Positions 1-5,757 of a DNA stretch of 7,217 bases are shown here, one piece after another. Position 1 is the first letter of the stretch. Each line of letters begins with the position of its first letter. The DNA comes from BJGN01 sp041159865 (GTDB lineage Bacteria > Bacteroidota > Bacteroidia > Chitinophagales > Saprospiraceae). Made by a program: the position numbers and the translations under genes. The notes under the pieces were generated by a model. It ran no database searches, was not told the origin of the DNA, and was given only the letters and a program-made list of their open reading frames with translations. The stretch covers positions 1-7,217 of the forward strand of contig JBEAXK010000009.1 of the NCBI GenBank assembly GCA_041159865.1, read 5' to 3'.

Positions 1-472
1 CTGTTTCGTGATTTTCATTCGAATTACAGATAATTACTCGATATCCCGCTTTTGAAGCAACTTCTTGAATGCCGCCTAACATGGTAGAAAAAACCGTGGT
101 TTCTAAACTGGGAATGATAACGCCCAGGGTGTGTGTGGACTTGTTTACTAGACTTTGGGCGAGAATATTAGGCTGATAATTCAAAGATTTAGCTAATTCT
201 TTAATATATTCCCTGGTCTGAATACTTATGTCAGGACGATTTTTTAAAGCTCTGGAAACGGTAGTAATGGATACACCAGCTACAGATGCAATATCTTGCA
301 GAGAAACTTGAGAAGCTGGCTTATCAGATAATATATGATTATCTTTTTGAACCTTTTTTATTATAAAATGATAAACACACGCTTTACAAAAGTATCGTTG
401 TTTATTCCTTATAATTCCAGCTTTTAGAATACGTTCCACATTTTGGCATTTGGGGCACTTTACTCTGCTCAT
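1..472 (-). CDS. LacI/GalR-family transcriptional regulator with N-terminal zinc ribbon (partial, C-terminus beyond window start)
   Basis: This is a sugar-responsive DNA-binding regulator, probably a repressor of the divergent susCD operon. The open frame runs off the window start, so only the first 157 residues are visible; the family usually has about 330-340. Residues 6-36 form a four-cysteine ribbon, CPKC (C6, C9) and CKAC (C29, C32), with QRYF before the second pair. This resembles the N-terminal ribbon of IS1 InsA. Residues 56-78 are a classic LacI helix-turn-helix (SLQDIASVAGVS, then TVSRAL). Residues 102-111 match the hinge helix (NILAQSLVNK), and GVIIP at 117-121 opens the periplasmic-binding-protein-like effector domain. 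The ATG at 472-470 is the only ATG upstream of the helix-turn-helix, and an in-frame stop lies at 499-497, so the ribbon truly belongs to this protein. The effector sugar cannot be predicted. The LacI-family call is firm; zinc binding is inferred from the cysteines. Confidence 0.93.
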   Translation of the reverse strand, partial: MSRVKCPKCQNVERILKAGIIRNKQRYFCKACVYHFIIKKVQKDNHILSDKPASQVSLQDIASVAGVSITTVSRALKNRPDISIQTREYIKELAKSLNYQPNILAQSLVNKSTHTLGVIIPSLETTVFSTMLGGIQEVASKAGYRVIICNSNENHET

Positions 473-606
473 TAGGTTGTGAATAACTATCTTTTGTTAA
501 AAAAAATACTCTTTTTCTATCTTATTTTTAATGTAAAATAATAAAATTAAACTTAAATACATGTTTATATACAAAGCGACATCTATTTTTAAAATTAACT
601 ATCTAT

Positions 607-632
607 CGTTAACGTAAACGTTTACGTTAACG
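607..632. promoter_or_regulatory. Putative LacI-family operator, perfect 26-bp palindrome
   Basis: The site is a perfect inverted repeat centred on the CG at 619-620. It consists of two CGTTAACG copies (607-614 and 625-632), each itself palindromic, flanking TAAACGTTTA. The 16-bp core ACGTAAACGTTTACGT (612-627) has the central CG flanked by A/T-rich half-sites typical of LacI/GalR operators. It differs from the ideal PurR box ACGCAAACGTTTGCGT only at two symmetric positions. The gene on its left encodes a LacI-type protein, so this is very likely that regulator's own site, controlling susC and perhaps itself. The perfect symmetry extends 5 bp further on each side than the 16-bp core. Binding is inferred. 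Confidence 0.85.
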
Positions 633-775
633 GTATAAATTCTTCTGTTCAAGGCTTTAAGAAAGTTTAATACGCTATTTAATCTTGATACATTTATAAA
701 AACAAAACCAATGAATGTAGATATTTTCCTTTATTCCGGGAGGTATTGAGTCTTTTTTTGAACCATGTATTGAGT

Positions 776-799
776 GTAAAATGAAAGGTCCATTTTTAC
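776..799 (+). other. Small leader hairpin upstream of susC
   Basis: GTAAAATG (776-783) can pair with CATTTTTAC (791-799), giving an 8-bp stem with a single bulged T and a 7-base loop. It sits 25-49 bases before the susC start codon and includes the ATG at 781. It is A/T-rich and only moderately stable, and no run of U follows it, so it does not look like a terminator. A role in translation or mRNA stability is possible but unproven. Confidence 0.3.
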
Positions 800-828
800 A
801 ATTGGTGCAAAATAATTTTTATGTATGA
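781..828 (+). other. 15-codon leader mini-ORF overlapping the susC start (ATGA)
   Basis: An ATG at 781 opens a frame encoding MKGPFLQLVQNNFYV. Its TGA stop (826-828) overlaps the susC ATG (825-827) in the stop-start arrangement ATGA that is common in translationally coupled genes. The bases before the ATG are A-rich (GTGTAAA), as is usual for Bacteroidota starts. The peptide has no recognisable function. Chance is a real possibility in AT-rich DNA, so this is listed as a candidate leader ORF only if the transcript starts upstream of about 775. Confidence 0.25.
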
Positions 829-3800
829 AGAATTTCTTTTCAACTATTTTTATTTTAATGGTAAGTGTAAGTAATATTCTTGCAGCTTTGGACAATGGAC
901 AGGAGAAATTATATTTAAAACATACTTTCTCATCAAAGAAGGATTTTATAGATGAATCTGACTTGTCCAGTAATTTAAGAGCTCTTCCTAATATTACTAT
1001 CAAAGGAACTGTCACAGATGAATTGGGAGAAAATCTTCCTGGGGTTAGTGTCACTTTAAAAGGTACAACGCAGGGAGCTTTTACTGATATTGACGGGTCT
1101 TATTCCATCGTAGTACCTGATTCAAAAGCTATTTTAGTTTTTAGCTTTATTGGATTTGTAACTCAAGAGATTGAAATTGGGAATCAAACCCAATTAAATA
1201 TCAGGCTAAAAATAGATGATATTGCGCTGGATGAAGTAGTGGTAGTTGGATATAGTATTCAGAAAAAAGTAAATCTTACGGGGGCAGTTTCAGTAATTAG
1301 CGGTACTGAATTAACTAAAAGACCCGTAATGAATACTTCTGTAGCACTACAGGGCTCTTTGCCAGGTGTTACCGTTTCTCAGTTTAATGGAGTCCCAGGT
1401 TCAGAAGCGCAAATAAGAATCAGAGGTATTGGTACTTTAGGAGATAATAATCCATTGATATTGATTGATGGAGTAGTTGCCAGATTTGGTGATGTTGACC
1501 CCAATAATATTGAATCCATTTCTGTATTAAAAGATGCAGCCTCCGCTTCCATTTATGGCTCAAGAGCAGCAAGCGGTGTAATTCTTATTACCTCTAAAAG
1601 AGGTAAATCTGGGAAAATGAAAGTTGATTATGATGCTTTTTATGGAGGCCAGCGACCTGGTGACAAACCTGTTTATCTGGATGCCGTTGGGTTTATGAAA
1701 ATGTATAACGAAGCACTTATTAATGAAGGTGGTTCTCCCAGATTTACTGACGAATACATCAACGGATATCTTGTTAAAAATGGAACCGATCCTGACCATT
1801 TTCCAAATGTCGATTGGCAAAAAGCAACGTTTACAAAAGGATTACAGCAACAACATAATCTAACATTGAGTGGAGGTACAGAACGTATTAAATTACTGGC
1901 TGCTTTAAATAGCATGAATCAAAATGGTATTGTAAACAATTCTGGTTTTAAAAGATACAGCCTTCGTTTGAATGCAGATTACAAAGCATCGGAAAAACTA
2001 AAGTTTCAGTTTGATATAAACCTTCGGAAAGATAATAATATCACCCCGAGTGTAGGTTATAGTGAACTATTTCGCCAGGTTTACAGAGTTCCTCCTATTT
2101 ATGCAGCAAAGTATTCTGACGGTTCCTGGGGTCCAGGTTGGGAGGGGGGAAATCCTTTAGCTTATTCTTACGACTCAGGGGTTAATAACTCCACAGTAAA
2201 TACAGCGTTTATTAATTTTCAGACAACTTTTACACCGTTGAAAGGCTTAGATATCAATCTTAATTATGCACCTAATTTTTCAACGGGTTTCTCAAGTAAT
2301 AACCAGAGTAAAATTAATTATTTTAATATTGATACAAAAGCACTTTTATTTAGCAATCCAAATAAACCAACCTTATCAAACTCAAATTCAAATACGCTTA
2401 CAAATTATTTAAAGGCTCAAGTAAATTATGCCAAATCATTTAAGGGATTAGATTTTAACCTCCTTTTGGGTGCGGAACAAACAGATAGTAGAAATCAAAC
2501 TTTTTCAGCATCCAGAGAACTTACCTTGTTTCCCGATTTGCTTCAACTAAATGCATACCCAGCACTCAATCAAAATGTGAGTGGAGACGCCAATGCCTGG
2601 GCTCTTAGATCTCTTTTTAGTCGCATAAATCTTGTGGCAAGTGACAAATATCTTTTAGAAATAAACGCCAGGTATGACGGTTCTTCGCGATTTGCAGAAG
2701 AATTTAAAAGGTACGGGTTTTTCCCATCCTTTTCGGCAGGATGGATTATTACCAAGGAGAAATTCATGAATAATTTTAAATGGCTTGATTTATTGAAATT
2801 TAGAACCTCTTATGGTGAGCTTGGTAATCAGAATATTGGTAATTACCCCTATATTTCATCAATAACCTTAGGGCAGGGCGTTCTAAATAACAATATAATA
2901 AGTGTTGCAGCTCAAAATAATGTGGCAAACAGAGAAATTAGCTGGGAGTCATCCAAAATATTAAATTTTGGTTTAAATGCTGCTTTTTTAGCTAATAAGT
3001 TAAATGTAGAATTTGACTACTATATAAAAAATACAGATGATATTTTACTTACTTTGCCTATTCCATTAATTGTTGGTCTTTCTGCAGGGGTTCAAAATGC
3101 TGGAAAAGTAGAAAATAAGGGCTGGGATTTTCAACTTGGATACAATGATAAAATAGGTAAAGATTTTAAGTTTAATATCGTAGGGGTTCTTTCAGATGTA
3201 AAAAATAAAGTAATAGACCTTAAAGGAACTGGCCCGTATATCTCTGGTTTCCAAATTACTCAGGAGGGACAAGAAATTGGTTCTATTTTTGGATTTCAAG
3301 CGAATGGCTTATTTTTTAATCAGGCTCAACTTACGGACAGTCCCAAACAATTTGGAACCGTAAAACTTGGAGATATTAGCTATGTTGATCAAAATAAGGA
3401 CGGAATAATTAATGCAGCCGACAGAGTTTTAATAGGAAGCAGAATACCCAGGTACACCTATAGTGCAAATTTCTTTTTTGAATACAAAGGGTTTGATTTG
3501 AATCTTTTCTTTCAGGGTATAGGTAAATACAATGGCTATCAAAATCAAGATGCTTCCTGGGCTTTCTTCAATGCTGGAAGTGTCAGAGATATTCACCTTG
3601 GCAGATGGAGTACTACTAAAACCGAAGCTGAAAATTTAATCGCTACCTATCCGAGGTTTTTTATTTCACAAACAAATAATCAACAAAATTCAAGTTATTG
3701 GGTAACTGATGCCTCTTTTTTGAAGTTAAAGAACTTATCCATTGGATACACCCTTTCCCCTTCCTTGCTTAAAAAGACTCCTTTCTCTTTATTTAAAGTT

Positions 3801-3932
3801 TATTTAAGCGGTCAGAATATTTTATCCTGGGATAAAATGCCAGGGTATGATCCGGAAGCACCTTTGGGTAACCCTTTTAATTATCCGCAGGTAACATCTT
3901 ATGTTGCAGGCCTAAGAGTCAGTTTAAAATAA
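825..3932 (+). CDS. SusC/RagA-family TonB-linked outer membrane transporter
   Basis: This is an outer-membrane beta-barrel that imports oligosaccharides into the periplasm with TonB energy, working as a complex with the SusD-like lipoprotein encoded 17 bp downstream. At 1035 residues it has normal SusC length. Residues 1-20 or 21 are a Sec signal peptide (MKNFFSTIFILM..., cleavage near NILA-A). Residues about 57-128 are a carboxypeptidase-regulatory-like beta-sandwich (GTVTDELGENLPGVSVTLKG, later TDIDGSYSI). DEVVVVGY (136-143) opens the plug domain, which shows the hallmark IRIRGIGTL (197-205) and IYGSRAASGVILITSKRG (243-260). The rest is barrel, ending in the typical VTSYVAGLRVSLK. No STN domain precedes the regulatory-like domain, so signalling through an anti-sigma/ECF pair is unlikely, which fits control by the LacI-type regulator. 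The start is well fixed: an in-frame TAA lies at 813-815 and the next Met falls inside the signal peptide. The substrate is unknown. Confidence 0.97.
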   Translation: MKNFFSTIFILMVSVSNILAALDNGQEKLYLKHTFSSKKDFIDESDLSSNLRALPNITIKGTVTDELGENLPGVSVTLKGTTQGAFTDIDGSYSIVVPDSKAILVFSFIGFVTQEIEIGNQTQLNIRLKIDDIALDEVVVVGYSIQKKVNLTGAVSVISGTELTKRPVMNTSVALQGSLPGVTVSQFNGVPGSEAQIRIRGIGTLGDNNPLILIDGVVARFGDVDPNNIESISVLKDAASASIYGSRAASGVILITSKRGKSGKMKVDYDAFYGGQRPGDKPVYLDAVGFMKMYNEALINEGGSPRFTDEYINGYLVKNGTDPDHFPNVDWQKATFTKGLQQQHNLTLSGGTERIKLLAALNSMNQNGIVNNSGFKRYSLRLNADYKASEKLKFQFDINLRKDNNITPSVGYSELFRQVYRVPPIYAAKYSDGSWGPGWEGGNPLAYSYDSGVNNSTVNTAFINFQTTFTPLKGLDINLNYAPNFSTGFSSNNQSKINYFNIDTKALLFSNPNKPTLSNSNSNTLTNYLKAQVNYAKSFKGLDFNLLLGAEQTDSRNQTFSASRELTLFPDLLQLNAYPALNQNVSGDANAWALRSLFSRINLVASDKYLLEINARYDGSSRFAEEFKRYGFFPSFSAGWIITKEKFMNNFKWLDLLKFRTSYGELGNQNIGNYPYISSITLGQGVLNNNIISVAAQNNVANREISWESSKILNFGLNAAFLANKLNVEFDYYIKNTDDILLTLPIPLIVGLSAGVQNAGKVENKGWDFQLGYNDKIGKDFKFNIVGVLSDVKNKVIDLKGTGPYISGFQITQEGQEIGSIFGFQANGLFFNQAQLTDSPKQFGTVKLGDISYVDQNKDGIINAADRVLIGSRIPRYTYSANFFFEYKGFDLNLFFQGIGKYNGYQNQDASWAFFNAGSVRDIHLGRWSTTKTEAENLIATYPRFFISQTNNQQNSSYWVTDASFLKLKNLSIGYTLSPSLLKKTPFSLFKVYLSGQNILSWDKMPGYDPEAPLGNPFNYPQVTSYVAGLRVSLK

Positions 3933-3949
3933 TTTTAAAAAAAAGAAAC

Positions 3950-5674
3950 ATGAAAAATTTCTATTATATCATTTATCTGTTTTTGTTTTTGGGATCTTTT
4001 AGTTGCGATAAAGAATATTTAAACTTATATCCTGAGGATCAGCCAAATACCGAAAATTTTTTTAAAACTTCCGATGAGCTTTTACTTGCTGTAAATGCTG
4101 CTTACAACAATTTATCCTTTACTAACGGGGGATTTCCAATTCAAATGCTGATTGATGCAACCTCCGATGTTATGTGGTATCGACCAGCTTCTGATATACA
4201 AACCATTGGCTTGGGACAGCATACACCTGGTACACCTATAATTACAAGTATCTGGACACAATATTACGCAGGTATAGGCAGGTGCAATAACTTACTGCAA
4301 AATATGTCAAAAGCAAAAACGGTAACGAATGCAGCACTTTATAACAGGATAGAGGGGGAAGCAAGATTTTTGCGTGCTTACTATTATGGAAATTTAATTT
4401 CTCTATTTGGAGATGTTCCTCTTGTTGAAAAAAATTTAAATGCAAAAGATGCATTTTTACCCAGAACTCCTCAGACGGAAGTCCTTAATTTTATTATTCG
4501 TGAACTAGATACTGCTGCTATAAAATTACCTGTATCTCATATAGGTTTAGATATAGGTCGTGCTACAAAAACAGCCGCTTTGGCCTTCAAAGCTCGTATG
4601 GCGTTATATTATGGTAAATGGGATATTGCAGCAAGTGCTTCTAATGAAGTTATTGCCTTGGGATATCATTCTCTTTATCCGAATTACAGAAATTTGTTTA
4701 CTTATGCAGGAGAAAATTCAAGAGAGTCCATTTTATCCTATGATTATAAACAAACAGTAAGAGTAAATGCAATATCTGCTAATATGCAGGCAAGAAACTC
4801 GAGCGGATTTTCAGGCATAGTACCTACTAGGGCGGCGGCTGACAGCTATGAATGTATAGATGGGAAAACAATCGATAAATCTCCCCTCTATTCCTCTGCT
4901 GATCCATTTAAAAACAGAGATCCTAGAATGCGACAGGCGTTACTTGGTGATGGAGACGCATGGTTCGGCACAGGAGGGATTACTTTCAATGTTACTTTCC
5001 ATCCTGACAGTATAACATGTCAAAGATTTACACCTACTCCTGGCAGAATTGCCAATTTAGAAGTGACCAATGCCTTTTCAACTTATTCAGGATTTCTATT
5101 GAAAAAATATCTCGATCAGGCTGACCTTGTATTGAATACACAATCTGAATTGGGCTTTATGCTAATCAGGTATGCTGAGGTTTTATTAACTTATGCAGAA
5201 GCAAAAGTTGAATTGAACCAGATTGATGCCTCTGTTTTAAATGCAATTAACCAGGTTCGTGCACGCGGTTATGGAGTTAATCCAACACAAACAACGCTTT
5301 ATCCTGCCATTACTACTACAAATCAGGCAGAATTGAGATCCATTATTCGGAGGGAAAGAAAAGTAGAGCTTGTTGGAGAGGGGTTGAGACTCTTTGATAT
5401 TCGCAGGTGGAAAATTGCAGAAAAGGTGATGAGTGGTATTTTATTTGGAAAATCACAAAATAAAAATAACTATTATAAACTGCCTGTTCCTTCTCTTGAT
5501 GCCAATAGTTCTGTAGATTATTCCTCCTTTAATTCTTTGTTGGATATTTCAGGTAATTTTAAGATTATGGATAATCCCAGAGTATTTAAGCCTGGAAATT
5601 ATCTGTGGCCCATTCCTCAGGCAGAATTAGACGTAAATAAAAATCCAGGTTTTGTTCAGAATCCAGGGTATTGA
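3950..5674 (+). CDS. SusD/RagB-family surface glycan-binding lipoprotein
   Basis: This is the surface lipoprotein that caps the SusC barrel and delivers bound glycan to it. It has 574 residues, usual for the family. The N-terminus (MKNFYYIIYLFLFLGSFSC) is a lipoprotein signal with the likely lipidated Cys19, followed by acidic DKEY, as expected for surface export in this phylum. The TPR-like N-terminal region contains FFKTSDELLLAVNAAYNNL (37-55) and RIEGEARFLRAYYYGNL (133-149), followed by the FGDVPL motif (153-158). The C-terminal half shows RYAEVLLTYAEAKVELN (407-423), INQVRARG (433-440) and RRERKVELVGEGLRLFDIRR (467-486). The protein ends in the textbook WPIPQAEL...NPGFVQNPGY. It is almost certainly co-transcribed and co-regulated with susC. 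Ligand-contacting aromatics cannot be assigned by eye. Confidence 0.97.
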   Translation: MKNFYYIIYLFLFLGSFSCDKEYLNLYPEDQPNTENFFKTSDELLLAVNAAYNNLSFTNGGFPIQMLIDATSDVMWYRPASDIQTIGLGQHTPGTPIITSIWTQYYAGIGRCNNLLQNMSKAKTVTNAALYNRIEGEARFLRAYYYGNLISLFGDVPLVEKNLNAKDAFLPRTPQTEVLNFIIRELDTAAIKLPVSHIGLDIGRATKTAALAFKARMALYYGKWDIAASASNEVIALGYHSLYPNYRNLFTYAGENSRESILSYDYKQTVRVNAISANMQARNSSGFSGIVPTRAAADSYECIDGKTIDKSPLYSSADPFKNRDPRMRQALLGDGDAWFGTGGITFNVTFHPDSITCQRFTPTPGRIANLEVTNAFSTYSGFLLKKYLDQADLVLNTQSELGFMLIRYAEVLLTYAEAKVELNQIDASVLNAINQVRARGYGVNPTQTTLYPAITTTNQAELRSIIRRERKVELVGEGLRLFDIRRWKIAEKVMSGILFGKSQNKNNYYKLPVPSLDANSSVDYSSFNSLLDISGNFKIMDNPRVFKPGNYLWPIPQAELDVNKNPGFVQNPGY

Positions 5675-5695
5675 AATATTTAATTTAAGCACTAA

Positions 5696-5725
5696 TTTGT
5701 GAACAAGGAATGATTCCTTTGTGAA
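5696..5725 (+). other. Intercistronic hairpin flanked by direct repeats
   Basis: In the 83-bp gap after susD, AAGGAA (5705-5710) and TTCCTT (5714-5719) form a 6-bp stem with a TGA loop. It can be extended by C5704/G5721 and A5703/T5722 across a bulged T5720. An 8-bp direct repeat TTTGTGAA (5696-5703 and 5718-5725) brackets it. There is no clean T-tract after it, so a full terminator is unlikely. A processing or mRNA-stability element that lowers expression of the downstream enzyme relative to susCD is possible. The stem is short and chance is not excluded. Confidence 0.3.
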
Positions 5726-5757
5726 TGATTAATTGTTCTTTTGCTAAAACTATTTTT

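Larger units (their letters stand above)
473..824. promoter_or_regulatory. Divergent regulatory region between the LacI-type regulator and susC
   Basis: This 352-bp, very AT-rich gap separates two divergent genes and must hold both promoters. The clear element is the palindrome at 607-632, which lies 134 bp from the regulator start and 192 bp from the susC start. I found no exact match to the Bacteroidota -7 consensus TAnnTTTG on either strand. The nearest on the plus strand are TACATTTA (689-696), TAATCTTG (680-687) and TACAATTG (797-804). None has a convincing -33 TTG at standard spacing, although a TTG at 770-772 lies 24 bp before the last. On the minus strand TAAGTTTA around 550-557 is a weak candidate. 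The susC-side leader also holds a 9-bp direct repeat GTATTGAGT (743-751 and 767-775), a small hairpin and a mini-ORF. Neither transcription start can be fixed from sequence. Confidence 0.7.

Noticed and set aside
365..457. Zinc ribbon as a remnant of an inserted IS1-like element
   Set aside because: The ribbon is in frame with the LacI domain, has no transposase remainder or terminal inverted repeats nearby, and is joined by an ordinary linker, so it is a protein domain fusion and not an insertion.
711..749. 12-codon ORF after an A-rich stretch in the leader
   Set aside because: It has no overlap or coupling to susC and no recognisable peptide; ORFs this short are expected by chance.
821..874. 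ATG at 821, four bases upstream of the susC start, opening an 18-codon frame
   Set aside because: The peptide shows no feature and lies in another frame over the susC signal sequence; the ATG at 825 gives the proper signal peptide and domains.
731..1054. Minus-strand open frame of 107 codons across the leader and susC start
   Set aside because: It overlaps the susC signal peptide and regulatory-like domain on the opposite strand, has no recognisable domain, and looks like a chance frame in AT-rich DNA.
1826..1834. AACGTTTAC inside susC as a second operator
   Set aside because: Only one half-site matches the palindrome; the left side (AAAGC) breaks the symmetry and the site is deep in coding sequence.
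3933..3949. Possible terminator or promoter between susC and susD
   Set aside because: Only 17 A-rich bases with no dyad; this is a normal intra-operon spacer.
4560..4760. Plus-strand 66-codon frame inside susD
   Set aside because: It lies wholly within susD in another frame and shows no domain; the SusD motifs are continuous through this stretch.
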